28,309 nucleotides of DNA. Origin: a virus. The notes below the pieces were generated by a model. It made no database searches. It saw nothing but the letters and a program-made list of their open reading frames with translations, and had not been told where the DNA came from. The stretch spans positions 1 to 28,309 of the IMG/VR virus record IMGVR_UViG_3300046804_006052. The stretch is one strand, 5' to 3'. Below are positions 1 through 7,955 of this stretch, in pieces. Each line of letters starts with the position of its first letter. Position 1 is the first letter of the stretch. The translations under genes and the position numbers were made by a program.

Positions 1-232
1 ATATTACACTCTCGCGTATCTGCGCAGAATCGATAAACATCTCACTTGCAACCATGTTGAGATAAAAAGAATTCAAGTATGTGTTATATGCAAGTACATC
101 TAACAACACGTTCATATTATTGCCATCGAAATCGACTTGACTGAAAGTCGGCTTAGACTTCATGAAAGTCTTTAGGTTTTGCTTTATTTCGTCGAAATCG
201 AGCGATGTTAAATTAAGTGTCGTATTAGCCAT
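1..232 (-). CDS. 6: Baseplate wedge subunit gp6, N-terminal 77 residues (gene runs off the window)
   Basis: Partial gene. Reading the minus strand from the ATG at 232-230 gives a protein beginning MANTTLNLTSLDFDEIK, with VLLDVLAYNTYLNSFYLNMV further in and no stop before the window edge. This is the conserved start of T4-family gp6, which joins gp7, gp10, gp25 and gp53 in the baseplate wedge and forms the ring that controls baseplate expansion. The start overlaps the stop of gene 25 as TGATG, so the two genes are translationally coupled. An AATAAATA octamer on the minus strand at 286-279 could act as a local late promoter. The rest of the protein, normally about 650 residues, is outside the window. 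Confidence 0.9.
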   Translation of the reverse strand, partial: MANTTLNLTSLDFDEIKQNLKTFMKSKPTFSQVDFDGNNMNVLLDVLAYNTYLNSFYLNMVASEMFIDSAQIRESVI

Positions 233-654
233 CAGCGGACCTTAGTTAAAACTAATTGTAGTGTAATCGGTGTTTGATTATTTATTAGAGAAAAAACAAC
301 TGCAATTTCCAGGCCATTTTCATCCGGGGTAGGTGACACGACTACAGATAATACCTTTGCTCTCGGTTCATAGAGAGCTATCGCATCTAGTATAACTCTG
401 CGAGCCATTCTTACAGTTTGGAAATCTTGATTCTCAAAAAGTAAATCAGTAATCAAACATCCAAAGTTAGGTTGAAATGGTCGCTCATACCGAGAGGTTT
501 TAATTATATTAATAACGCTTTGCTTGACAGCGTCCTCGTCCCGCAATGCAATCAAATCGTTTGATCCTGGATGAACATCAAACGTGGTTTTGAAATCTGT
601 ATACAGCTCTTGATTGCGAGCTCGTGTGTGTCTATCTGCTAATATTGTTGCCAT
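232..654 (-). CDS. 25: Baseplate wedge subunit gp25
   Basis: A 140-residue protein of the gp25-like family, the short lysozyme-fold-related wedge component found in T4 baseplates and as TssE in type VI secretion. It contains the family core: an N-terminal helix rich in charge, 'AVKQSVINIIKTSRYERPF', 'FGCLITDLLF' and a strand near 'LEIAVVF'. In T4 it nucleates sheath assembly together with gp6 and gp53. A GGGAA ribosome-binding site lies about 7 bases before the ATG at 654. Length is typical for the family (about 130). It sits between the PAAR gene and gene 6, the usual baseplate context, and shares one base with gene 6. Confidence 0.93.
   Translation of the reverse strand: MATILADRHTRARNQELYTDFKTTFDVHPGSNDLIALRDEDAVKQSVINIIKTSRYERPFQPNFGCLITDLLFENQDFQTVRMARRVILDAIALYEPRAKVLSVVVSPTPDENGLEIAVVFSLINNQTPITLQLVLTKVR
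279..286 (-). promoter_or_regulatory. Possible late promoter for gene 6
   Basis: The minus strand reads AATAAATA, one base off the T4 octamer, about 48 bases before the gene 6 start and inside gene 25. Some T4-like marine phages accept any base at the first position. Chance occurrence in AT-rich DNA is possible. Confidence 0.35.
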
Positions 655-668
655 GTGTTTTCCCTATG

Positions 669-983
669 TTAAGGAGCTTCGCCAATCCATACGGTCGGAC
701 TGCCGGTAACTGGAAGTGTTACTGCATGAGAAGGATCCGTCGAAACTAAAGGATCAGGCCCTCCTGTATTCAATCCTCCCATCCCCACAACCGGCACTCC
801 ATTAACAAAAACTCTATTCGTGGCTCCTACCAACGCCCCTCCCCCATGGGAATTCAAATCTCCGGTTAGAGATATAAGTTGACCGTTCACGTATACACGG
901 CGGGTAGCTGCTGTTGCTGGATTAGGAACAGTAACCGCTCCACATGAACGTAAATCTGCGACTCTATGTACTGGTATACTCAT
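669..983 (-). CDS. 5.4: PAAR-domain spike tip protein (gp5.4-like)
   Basis: A 104-residue protein with the repeating glycine-rich PAAR pattern: 'RVYVNG', 'NSHGGGALVGATNRVFVNG' and 'VPVVGMGG'. PAAR proteins form a sharp, often metal-bound cone that caps the central spike and first touches the host envelope. In T4 this is gp5.4, sitting on the gp5 trimer. The start codon overlaps the stop of gene 5 as ATGA, so the spike and its tip are made together. No effector extension is present. The protein consists of the PAAR fold only, slightly longer than gp5.4 of T4. Confidence 0.88.
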   Translation of the reverse strand: MSIPVHRVADLRSCGAVTVPNPATAATRRVYVNGQLISLTGDLNSHGGGALVGATNRVFVNGVPVVGMGGLNTGGPDPLVSTDPSHAVTLPVTGSPTVWIGEAP

Positions 984-1855
984 ACTAACGGGTTCAAATC
1001 TATTCTAACTGTACTACGCAAAGTCATATTTCCTTGCGACTCTAAAGTGAGAGCACCTCCAGCTGTAAGCGTGAGGTCTCCCTGCGAACTAACAGTAATA
1101 TCCCCGTCCGGATTGGTGAGCTTTACATCTTTTGCAGCAACAATGTTGGTGCCGCCCATCAAATATGCTCGCGTTTCTCCATCGACGTCAACTTGCGCAT
1201 CCCCAGCCACGCTTATATCCGCATCTCCTTCAACCACTATACGCATAGTGCCTTTGAGATACACATATTCGCTGCCAACCATTATACTATACTTATCACC
1301 AACTGTTTTATCTACGCGCGTACCTTCGTTATCAATTTCAACATACGTTCCGCTTTTGTGGAAGATGTGTATACGCTCTGCACCAGGAGTATCATCAAAT
1401 TCAACAGCATGACCACCCTCGGTAGTAAATGTTTTATTGTATGGATACTTCGCTGCATACGCACTATCGGGCTCTGGACCGGCCAATCCCTTTTCAATGT
1501 TATTCTTTCCGCGGGCCAGTTGACTGACTTCGTGATTATCGTCATTGCCGTCCGGTATACTAGCCAGCGTACCAAGTATCATTGGCAGCTGGGAATTTTC
1601 ACCGTCTGCAAAAAATCCAAATACGGTTGTTCCAACCATTAACCCTGTAGGAGATATTCCCACTTCGTTTATTCCGGCACTTGTTGGGGAGTTTATGATA
1701 AACGCCCAAGGTAGCATATCTGTTGGCGAGTCAGTTTTACTCAAACTATTTACGTTGTACACTCTCACTCGCACTCTTCCAAGTTTCTTTGGATCGTCCC
1801 GGTCCTCTACTACTCCAAAAAACCACTTAAAATCATTGCCGTATGTGTTTATCAT
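980..1855 (-). CDS. 5: Baseplate central spike gp5 without a lysozyme domain
   Basis: A 291-residue protein. Residues ~8-110 form the Gp5/VgrG OB-fold ('FFGVVEDRDDPKKLGRVRVRV', then 'VGTTVFGFFADGENSQLPMILG'). From ~150 to the end it has a regular strand-rich repeat typical of the triple-stranded beta-helix needle ('GDADISVAGDAQVDVDG' and similar). T4 gp5 carries a lysozyme domain between these parts. That domain is absent, because the OB-fold runs almost directly into the helix. The gene lies between the gp27-like hub and the PAAR tip and overlaps both by ATGA, consistent with a hub-spike-tip complex. Wall-degrading activity may instead be supplied by the tape measure protein at 7952-10210. 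Confidence 0.9.
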   Translation of the reverse strand: MINTYGNDFKWFFGVVEDRDDPKKLGRVRVRVYNVNSLSKTDSPTDMLPWAFIINSPTSAGINEVGISPTGLMVGTTVFGFFADGENSQLPMILGTLASIPDGNDDNHEVSQLARGKNNIEKGLAGPEPDSAYAAKYPYNKTFTTEGGHAVEFDDTPGAERIHIFHKSGTYVEIDNEGTRVDKTVGDKYSIMVGSEYVYLKGTMRIVVEGDADISVAGDAQVDVDGETRAYLMGGTNIVAAKDVKLTNPDGDITVSSQGDLTLTAGGALTLESQGNMTLRSTVRIDLNPLV

Positions 1856-3108
1856 CCTATATTCTCCAATAACGATCCTCTCATCAAATCACAACTCATT
1901 CTATGGATTGGTGTGCCTTTTGATATTTGTATTTCATGGACTACCTTTTTAATCATATAATATCCGCTCTTACCTTTATCTAGTTCGGGTTGTCCATTAG
2001 TGTTGTTTTCAGCGCTGAAGTTGACGTATATTGCATCTCCTGCAGACAAGACGCGCTTGCCAGCCAAGCCTATCAACTGAGCGTGCGAAAATTGTTGAAA
2101 TATTAAATTAGCGTAGGAGCGCTTATCACCAAACCGATCGACGTGGAAGTTTGGTCTGGAGCTATCTACGGGAACAAAATATGTGCGTGAAGGCTTATTG
2201 CTATATTTTTGCACAAAAGCAGTAGTGTGTGGAGCAGATTTGTTAAAGTATTCAAACGTTTTCATTTTATCTGCTAAAGAATATTCGTTGGTAGTTACTT
2301 TTTTTGTCATTAAATCAAAAGTATACAGCTTATTGTTAAACGCCCCATCATTGAGCTGTTGGAATATATCTGCTCGTTCGGGAGCTATAAAATTGAAAAG
2401 CACCGATCCTTTATCGTTGTTTGTGGCATCCGACAACCCAACATTGCCATAATCGAATGTAATATCTTGTCTTGGGTACTTTTTCTTTTGATCTTCAAAC
2501 AATGATACAAGGTCCTTAAAATAAAACCCATTTTTTGTTTCGAAGAAAAGCATTGGCGAGAAAGGAAATTTTACAGAGGTACTACGCAACCGCAGCATAT
2601 CAATTGCTTGCAATGGTTTTGTGTTTGGCACCGTTACTTCCTGCACGCCTAGTGTTGGATCTTTAAATACAGGCTTGCTACTTTTTAGGTATTGCTTTAC
2701 AATATTATCAATTATATCTGAATAAGGAGCTTTGTAGCTTTTTTCAATAAGAGTAGCCGCATTCTGAATTACTTCTGAGCTTATACATTTGAGCGTATAA
2801 AAAGTTGCGTTATTTCGTTGATTAGTTTTAAGATTGCTGACAGCATAAACTGCAAATTTATACTTTACCCTAGCATCTACATGATCAAATACAAACTCAA
2901 TATCCAACGTCTCTTCGCCTATGATTGGAAAAGTTTGCAGTAAGTTTATACCATCCATCAGGTCAACTTCTGCAGTGACGTACGGCGAAAGGATATCTTC
3001 TTGTATTCGTATTGCTAGCGCCTGCGGGCCTATTACTTGAACCCTCCCCGATGGGCTAGTCAAGGATAACGTATCAATACTTACGTTATCTGGATCATAT
3101 TGTTTCAT
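1852..3108 (-). CDS. 27: Baseplate hub protein, gp27-like
   Basis: A 418-residue protein placed directly upstream of gene 5. Its pattern fits the gp27/VgrG N-terminal hub fold: an early strand-rich domain ('VQVIGPQALAIRIQEDILSP', 'AEVDLMDGINLLQTFPIIG'), a helical insertion ('IDNIVKQYLKSS') and a second barrel towards the C-terminus. gp27 trimers form the hub cylinder that docks the gp5 spike to the tail tube. The call rests on overall pattern and gene position, since sequence identity to T4 gp27 is low. The 5' end overlaps gene 53 by 14 bases. An AAGGAA site precedes the ATG at 3108. Confidence 0.75.
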   Translation of the reverse strand: MKQYDPDNVSIDTLSLTSPSGRVQVIGPQALAIRIQEDILSPYVTAEVDLMDGINLLQTFPIIGEETLDIEFVFDHVDARVKYKFAVYAVSNLKTNQRNNATFYTLKCISSEVIQNAATLIEKSYKAPYSDIIDNIVKQYLKSSKPVFKDPTLGVQEVTVPNTKPLQAIDMLRLRSTSVKFPFSPMLFFETKNGFYFKDLVSLFEDQKKKYPRQDITFDYGNVGLSDATNNDKGSVLFNFIAPERADIFQQLNDGAFNNKLYTFDLMTKKVTTNEYSLADKMKTFEYFNKSAPHTTAFVQKYSNKPSRTYFVPVDSSRPNFHVDRFGDKRSYANLIFQQFSHAQLIGLAGKRVLSAGDAIYVNFSAENNTNGQPELDKGKSGYYMIKKVVHEIQISKGTPIHRMSCDLMRGSLLENIG

Positions 3109-3955
3109 TCAACAATTCCTTGTGCGTCTGAATGGCCTCGCGCGCAAAACTTGGCAACAACGCTTTCAGTACCTTTCTTTGCTCGTTGCGCTCGAGCTCA
3201 TACTCATAATAAGATACAGGACCCCAATAAGCCTGCTCTTCCAAAGGGATCGATCTCGCTACTAGCGTAGCTTCAACTAAGTTTCCAGTAATATCACTAC
3301 TCATGCCAATCACATTGCCAGACGTAAATGTTCCGACAATATGATTAACCGTTACAATATTATTTTTTACTCTTACTACATCACCACTAGCTGCCACTAC
3401 GCTACCACTACGTTGAATGACGTGCTCACCAACTTGGAATATTTTGGAATCAGCTAACCGCAATTCAACAATTGAGTTTGTATGTGTAGTAGATTCATCT
3501 CTTCTGCGTCTATAGTGAAGAATGCGCCCAGTAGAGTCATCTACAACAGACTCCCAGTATTTTTTTACTGCAGGAATTAGAGCTTCATATGCAGCTACTG
3601 GCAACTGACGATCATCTGTAACCCAGTTGTTGCGATAAAAGATCACCCGCTCAGATGCTTCTGCAACGGATCCATATTTAATTTTAATCATTTCAATGAA
3701 ACGATCGTGCGACAAATACCATTGATCATACGGATCAACTACATCATTGGAATAATACAACAACCAATCGTAGTACTGGTCTCCATACAACTGGTACGCA
3801 ACTACATCAGGTCGTTCACCTTCATCAACGAGCACGTCATAAAAATTAATGTAGTTTTTCTTTATATCCTCACGCATAGTGGTTCGTTGCATTATGTTTT
3901 TACATAATGCACCATCATAATAATATAAAGGAAAAGATTGAAAATATTTTGCCAT
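3095..3955 (-). CDS. 53: Baseplate wedge subunit gp53
   Basis: A 286-residue protein. The N-terminal third carries the gp53 signature: 'FYDVLVDEGERPDVVAYQLY' followed by 'YDWLLYYSNDVVDPYDQW'. These form the LysM-like DNA-packing-independent core of the wedge protein. In T4, gp53 binds between adjacent wedges and closes the baseplate ring with gp25 and gp6. The C-terminal half is more variable and strand-rich (about residues 150-230), longer than T4 gp53 (196 residues), so an added domain is likely. It lies between genes 48 and 27 in the leftward operon. Confidence 0.88.
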   Translation of the reverse strand: MAKYFQSFPLYYYDGALCKNIMQRTTMREDIKKNYINFYDVLVDEGERPDVVAYQLYGDQYYDWLLYYSNDVVDPYDQWYLSHDRFIEMIKIKYGSVAEASERVIFYRNNWVTDDRQLPVAAYEALIPAVKKYWESVVDDSTGRILHYRRRRDESTTHTNSIVELRLADSKIFQVGEHVIQRSGSVVAASGDVVRVKNNIVTVNHIVGTFTSGNVIGMSSDITGNLVEATLVARSIPLEEQAYWGPVSYYEYELERNEQRKVLKALLPSFAREAIQTHKELLNETI

Positions 3956-3956
3956 A

Positions 3957-5105
3957 TTATTTTATTAGTTTTTTATAATCTTCCGCGGTGCGAATTTGAA
4001 TTTCTTGAAACGAAATGGCTAAGTCTATTTCTACTGGAAGTCGAGTACCCTTAAAAAAAGCAGGAGTTCCCTGGGGTGCATAATTTACATTCACGCCAGT
4101 TACAACACAAGGCTTGAACGCAAACAACTCACTTATTTTATCCGGCACAATTTCTAACGCACATTGGTTGGGGTATTTTAAAAGCAAGTCTCCTTGCTTC
4201 TCTGGCAAAGACCTAGATTGTATTTGAGCAATAATATTTTGTAATTCCGCACTCTCATCTGGACTGTTTGGAGACATCTTCCAAGCATACGTAAACGTCC
4301 GCAATTTAACATTATTGAATGCAACAGCCATGTGGGGGTTGAGGGTTGCCCCAGTCGTCAAATCAAACGCCGATCCTAACGTCGGAGACACACTCGAAAC
4401 AAGTCGTCGAGCCAATACTTGCCGAAGGTCGCTACGATCGCCAACTAAATTTTGAACAAGGTCGTTGGTTTCCTTCTTTAACTGTTGAAACACATCACCA
4501 CTTTTATACGCATCAGAGAGCCGTACGAGACTCTGCAGCATCTCTCCCCCAAGTGCACCTAGCTCAACGTTACTATAATCTAATGAAGTCGCATCTATTA
4601 GATTTGATGGTAAGGGAAGACTGATCATTAGATCATTAGCCACAGTCATTTTAGTCGAGAGAGCTACATCCCTATCATACTCTCCAAACATCATATTAAA
4701 ATGGTAGTTTTTTGGAAGGTCCATTGGGTATTTGTAGGTTTTAACAGTTTTTTGCTTATTTACTTTTGGAGCTTCACCGCCAACGACCGGCGCAACTTTC
4801 CTTTCACTGTCTTTACTGCTGACTGCTTTTTGCACTGTGTTAGATTGACCCTTTTTATTATTACTTTCAACTACTTTGCTTGCTGGGCCAGTCTTGACGT
4901 CCGCTGAAGATGTTGCAGCGGGGCTAGCATTACGGGCGTTTGTTATGGCCGCAGCATCTCCTGTGCCCATTGGGTCCGAAAACGTAGAAGCGGCAGGCTC
5001 TTCTACGTTTGGTTTTGCGGAAGTGACCGTTTTCGTAGGTAAGTGAGTTGTATTCAGCGAACTCGGATTACGGACAATGTCATTATAGGTTACTGGTCGG
5101 ACCAT
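3957..5105 (-). CDS. 48: Baseplate tail tube cap gp48
   Basis: A 382-residue protein with an N-terminal low-complexity stretch (residues ~15-120, rich in Ala, Ser, Thr, Lys), then the tail-tube-like domain of gp48: 'YPMDLPKNYHFNMMFGEYDR', 'FNNVKLRTFTYAWKMSPNSP', 'LEIVPDKISELFAFKPCVV' and 'VEIDLAISFQEIQIRT'. gp48 caps the hub and, with gp54, starts polymerisation of the tail tube. The first gene of the leftward baseplate operon starts only 10 bases from the divergent gene 4. The only late promoter octamer suitably placed for it lies inside gene 4 (5188-5181). Confidence 0.85.
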   Translation of the reverse strand: MVRPVTYNDIVRNPSSLNTTHLPTKTVTSAKPNVEEPAASTFSDPMGTGDAAAITNARNASPAATSSADVKTGPASKVVESNNKKGQSNTVQKAVSSKDSERKVAPVVGGEAPKVNKQKTVKTYKYPMDLPKNYHFNMMFGEYDRDVALSTKMTVANDLMISLPLPSNLIDATSLDYSNVELGALGGEMLQSLVRLSDAYKSGDVFQQLKKETNDLVQNLVGDRSDLRQVLARRLVSSVSPTLGSAFDLTTGATLNPHMAVAFNNVKLRTFTYAWKMSPNSPDESAELQNIIAQIQSRSLPEKQGDLLLKYPNQCALEIVPDKISELFAFKPCVVTGVNVNYAPQGTPAFFKGTRLPVEIDLAISFQEIQIRTAEDYKKLIK

Positions 5106-5115
5106 AAATATTTGT

Positions 5116-5553
5116 ATGAGTTATAATGGAAAATTTCGGCCACGACATCCTTCCAAATACAAAGGCGATAGTGGTAATATTATTTATAGGAGCCTTTGGG
5201 AACTCAGGCTTATGTCATATTTAGACACTCACCCTGACGTTATGCAGTGGGCCAGCGAGGAGTTTTGCATTCCTTACCGGTCTCCGATAGACGGCAGGGT
5301 GCATCGGTATTTTCCAGATTTCTGGATAAAGCAGCGGGATAAGCACGGAAATATCGACATCAAAGTGATTGAGGTCAAGCCACTTGCGCAAACTAAACCT
5401 CCCGTACCGCAAACTAGAAAAACAAAAAGATACATTAATGAGGTCGTTACGTGGGGAATAAACGAAGCAAAATGGAATGCTGCTAAGAAGTTTTGCGACA
5501 CAAAAGGTTGGAAATTTGTGGTTATGACAGAAAAAGAGCTAGGAATAAAATGA
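5116..5553 (+). CDS. 4: Head completion protein gp4 (gp50/gp4)
   Basis: A 145-residue protein closely matching T4-family gp4: 'FRPRHPSKYKGDSGNIIYRS', 'LWELRLMSYLD', 'YRSPIDGRVHRYFPDFWIK', 'IEVKPLAQTKPP' and a C-terminal 'FVVMTEKELGI'. The D-x(n)-E-x-K arrangement (the Asp of 'FPDF', then 'IEVK') is the PD-(D/E)XK-like nuclease core of this family, which trims packaged DNA ends before neck attachment. No Shine-Dalgarno is visible before the ATG, and a CATAAATA octamer ends only 5 bases upstream. Initiation may therefore be leaderless or weak. The stop overlaps the next gene as ATGA. Confidence 0.92.
   Translation: MSYNGKFRPRHPSKYKGDSGNIIYRSLWELRLMSYLDTHPDVMQWASEEFCIPYRSPIDGRVHRYFPDFWIKQRDKHGNIDIKVIEVKPLAQTKPPVPQTRKTKRYINEVVTWGINEAKWNAAKKFCDTKGWKFVVMTEKELGIK
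5181..5188 (-). promoter_or_regulatory. T4-type late promoter for the baseplate operon
   Basis: The plus strand reads TATTTATA, so the minus strand carries a perfect T4 late octamer TATAAATA about 76 bases upstream of the gene 48 start and inside the coding region of divergent gene 4. Late promoters of this class need gp55/gp33-modified polymerase. A gp33 gene is present in this window. Confidence 0.65.
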
Positions 5554-6137
5554 CATACGGCGTATTTCAAACAATTCTCAATGCCGGCATCAAGGCTGGA
5601 ACAGAAGAAATGTCGACCAATCAAGCGCGGGACTGGTTTCGGCAGAAAGCAGCAACAGTCAAGGTAACGCCATCTTCGGTCATATCAACAGCCACCAACA
5701 AGACCACGTCAATTGAGAATATAATTGGCAGCATGGTATTGTTTTCTTACGACCCGAAGACGAAAGCTACATTGCCTTTTTATGATAGGTACCCGTTGAT
5801 TTTTATCACCGGCGTTCTGCCTGACGGATTTACAGGAATCAATTTTCACTATTTGCCACTCACGTATAGAGCAATTTTAATGGATGGTCTTTATCAAATT
5901 GCCTTAGATGAACCGAACCCAACCAAACCAACATACGAGCTGTTGAGATCTTACGCCAGGTTGAGGTACTACAAACCATGCTTCAAACGGTATCTAAATA
6001 CGTACGTGCGCTCCAACTTCGCCATTATCGATAAAAGCGACTGGGACAAAGCGTTATTCTTACCGCTGGATAGATTCAAAAAAGCAGGGCGCGAGCTTGT
6101 CCACATCGATTCAATACAAAAAATAGTTTATGGCTAA
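5550..6137 (+). CDS. 2: Probable DNA end protector protein, gp2-like
   Basis: A 195-residue protein, starting at the ATG that overlaps the gene 4 stop. An in-frame ATG further upstream lies inside gene 4 and is less likely. Segments such as 'ARDWFRQKAATVKV', 'FSYDPKTKATLPFYDRYPL', 'GINFHYLPLTYRAILMDGLY' and 'YKPCFKRYLNTYVRSNF' match a conserved protein that T4-like marine phages carry next to gene 4 and that is usually annotated as gp2. gp2 binds the packaged DNA ends and protects them from host RecBCD. In T4, genes 2 and 4 are also neighbours. Name assigned from family memory and synteny, without visible catalytic motifs. Confidence 0.6.
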   Translation: MTYGVFQTILNAGIKAGTEEMSTNQARDWFRQKAATVKVTPSSVISTATNKTTSIENIIGSMVLFSYDPKTKATLPFYDRYPLIFITGVLPDGFTGINFHYLPLTYRAILMDGLYQIALDEPNPTKPTYELLRSYARLRYYKPCFKRYLNTYVRSNFAIIDKSDWDKALFLPLDRFKKAGRELVHIDSIQKIVYG

Positions 6138-7053
6138 CTTTTCAGACAATTTAAACAAAACAATAGCACAAGGGTACAATACCTATGGCCAATTGCGCGC
6201 TATAGGGGATGCCCTCGGAATATTGTCAGGCGGTAAGCCGCGTGGCCGCTCATTGACTAGTATCGTTGGTGCAGAATTTAGACAAAACGGGGTCGCGAGA
6301 CCTACTCTAGCTTTCACAGAAGTGGCGTTGCCTCCTTGCATGACACGAGATTCATTCGAATTTGGTGATAAACTGAAACCTGGTACGGCTGGAAACTTTA
6401 TTGCAATGGCGGGATCGGATAGGGTTCGTTTTCTTTCATACCGCAACGATTCGTTTTCTACACCAGGTATGTCGATAGCGACTACCGATATCAGAAGATA
6501 CGGTGTCGGTCCAACCGAAAAAAAACCATACGGCGTAATATACCAAGACGTGACTTTCAACTACATTCTTGATACGCAAAACAGCCAACACAAATTCTTT
6601 TATCGCTGGATGGACAGCATTATAGATCACGATCGTAAAACATCGGACGTTAGTAGACCAACATATGAAGTTGGATATAAAAAAGACTTCCAAACTACAA
6701 TCAATATCCACGCGTTTGACGACCGCTTCGATCAAGGACAAGCTGCTACCGATCTAAAAATGCAAACTGTCACACTAGAACAAGCGTACCCCATTTTCAT
6801 AGGTGACATACAGTATAACTGGGGCGGTATCGACACCCTTATTAGACTTCCAGTCACATTTACATTCAGTAGATGGGAGACTATAGTCGGTAAAGTGGAG
6901 GATGTAAGAACGACCGCAAATCCAGGCCTTGGATTATTCGGTCAGCTATTGAAAGCTGGTACTGCTCTTCAAGCGCTTTCAACTCTCCGCAATCCGCGGA
7001 ATATATCAGATGTCCTCAATGTTGTCAATACAGGGTCTATCATCACTAAATAA
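6130..7053 (+). CDS. 54: Tail-tube-fold protein, probably baseplate tail tube initiator gp54
   Basis: A 307-residue protein whose start overlaps the previous stop by 8 bases. The region from ~125 to 255 resembles the gp19/gp54 tube fold: 'YQDVTFNYILDTQNSQHKFF', 'WMDSIIDHDRK', 'TINIHAFDDR', 'TLEQAYPIFIGDIQYNWGG' and 'LIRLPVTFTFSRWE'. In T4, gp54 sits on gp48 and seeds tube and sheath growth. The length (320 in T4) and a distinct N-terminal domain favour gp54 over the tube protein gp19 (163). In T4, 54 lies next to 48. Here the two are separated by the strand switch and genes 4 and 2. Confidence 0.6.
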   Translation: MANFSDNLNKTIAQGYNTYGQLRAIGDALGILSGGKPRGRSLTSIVGAEFRQNGVARPTLAFTEVALPPCMTRDSFEFGDKLKPGTAGNFIAMAGSDRVRFLSYRNDSFSTPGMSIATTDIRRYGVGPTEKKPYGVIYQDVTFNYILDTQNSQHKFFYRWMDSIIDHDRKTSDVSRPTYEVGYKKDFQTTINIHAFDDRFDQGQAATDLKMQTVTLEQAYPIFIGDIQYNWGGIDTLIRLPVTFTFSRWETIVGKVEDVRTTANPGLGLFGQLLKAGTALQALSTLRNPRNISDVLNVVNTGSIITK

Positions 7054-7074
7054 TTGTTTTATAATGGAGTAACA

Positions 7075-7785
7075 ATGAATCTTCCAAAAATTAGCCACCC
7101 AACCTTTTCCGTCACGATCCCCTCTACGCAAGAAAAGATCAGAATGCGTCCCTTTCTTGTTAAGGAGGAAAAGATATTGCTGATGGCACAAACATCCGAA
7201 AACTCAAAAGACATCGTCCTAGCAATTCAACAAGTAGTCAACAACTGCCTCGTGGATGACGTCAAGATCGAAGATCTAACAACATTCGACATCGAATACT
7301 TGTTCCTTAAATTGAGAGGAAAGTCAGTCAGCAATACGATTGAATTGAAATACACCGACCCTGTGGATAATGAGCGGTATGATATTATTATCGATGTTGA
7401 CGATGTTGAGATTAAATTCGACGACGAGCACACAAACAAAATACAAATAACCGATAAGACTGGTATCATCTTGAAATATCCAAAAGCGGATGTGACAGAA
7501 AAAATGTCAACCGATCTTGGATCTGAAGTTGAGCTAATGTTCGAACTAATGAAGTATTGTATTGACAAATACTACGATGAAAATAACGTGTATGATATGG
7601 CTAGCAATACTTCTGAGGACATTGCAGAGTTTATTGACGGATTAGATATTGAAACATTCAATCAAATTCAAAAGTTTATGAGCACAATGCCACGTCTATA
7701 CCACGAAGTGTCTTACATGAGAAAAGACGGCTCTGAAGGCAAGCTCATATTACAGACACTGAATGATTTTTTTACATTGCGCTGA
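7075..7785 (+). CDS. 26: Baseplate hub / tape measure chaperone gp26 (zero-frame product)
   Basis: A 236-residue product. Start chosen at the ATG at 7075, which has GGAGT 5 bases upstream. An in-frame TTG at 7054 lacks a site. It begins 'MNLPKISHPTFSVTIPSTQ' and contains 'FLVKEEKILLMAQ' and 'VNNCLVDDVKIEDLTTFDIE', as in the gp26-like hub proteins of T4 relatives that act as assembly chaperones near the tape measure gene. It ends with 'LNDFFTLR'. The last codons run over seven T residues (7767-7773). The -1 frame opens exactly there and encodes a conserved-looking extension, so a longer frameshifted form is likely. The shape parallels the G/GT chaperones of other long-tailed phages. Confidence 0.82.
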   Translation: MNLPKISHPTFSVTIPSTQEKIRMRPFLVKEEKILLMAQTSENSKDIVLAIQQVVNNCLVDDVKIEDLTTFDIEYLFLKLRGKSVSNTIELKYTDPVDNERYDIIIDVDDVEIKFDDEHTNKIQITDKTGIILKYPKADVTEKMSTDLGSEVELMFELMKYCIDKYYDENNVYDMASNTSEDIAEFIDGLDIETFNQIQKFMSTMPRLYHEVSYMRKDGSEGKLILQTLNDFFTLR

Positions 7786-7955
7786 GCCATAACAATATTT
7801 CAAATTATTACTATTTGAATTTTAATTTGGCTCAGCACCATAAATATTCGATTGCAGAGATAGAAAATTTAATGCCATTTGAGCGTGACATATACGTTGA
7901 TATTCTAAAAGATTTCTTAGAAAAACAAAAAGAAGGCGCTAGCAGACAAACATGA
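7767..7955 (+). CDS. -1 frameshift extension of gp26 (gp51-like C-terminal segment)
   Basis: There is no good independent start for this frame. It has a TGA at 7764-7766 and then stays open to a TGA at 7953-7955, which overlaps the tape measure ATG as ATGA. The junction is T TTT TTT (7767-7773), a classical simultaneous-slippage heptamer in the correct zero-frame register. Slippage gives a fusion of about 293 residues whose added 60 residues include 'HHKYSIAEIENLMPFERDIY' and end 'LEKQKEGASRQT'. This charged segment resembles the small hub-assembly proteins of T4-like phages. An ATG at 7872 inside the segment could alternatively yield a 27-residue peptide. Confidence 0.7.
   Translation, partial: FFYIALSHNNISNYYYLNFNLAQHHKYSIAEIENLMPFERDIYVDILKDFLEKQKEGASRQT
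7839..7846 (+). promoter_or_regulatory. Possible late promoter upstream of the tape measure gene
   Basis: CATAAATA, one base from the T4 late octamer, about 105 bases before the tape measure ATG and inside the frameshift extension. Supported only by the motif. Confidence 0.3.

Noticed and set aside
966-1412. Long plus-strand ORFs antisense to gene 5 (and similar shadows elsewhere)
   Set aside because: They lie opposite clearly conserved genes, lack ribosome-binding sites and encode low-complexity, unlikely proteins.
5103-5110. CATAAATA as a firm late promoter for gene 4
   Set aside because: It shares bases with the gene 48 start codon and would place transcription start on the gene 4 ATG. 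Mentioned only as a possible leaderless arrangement.
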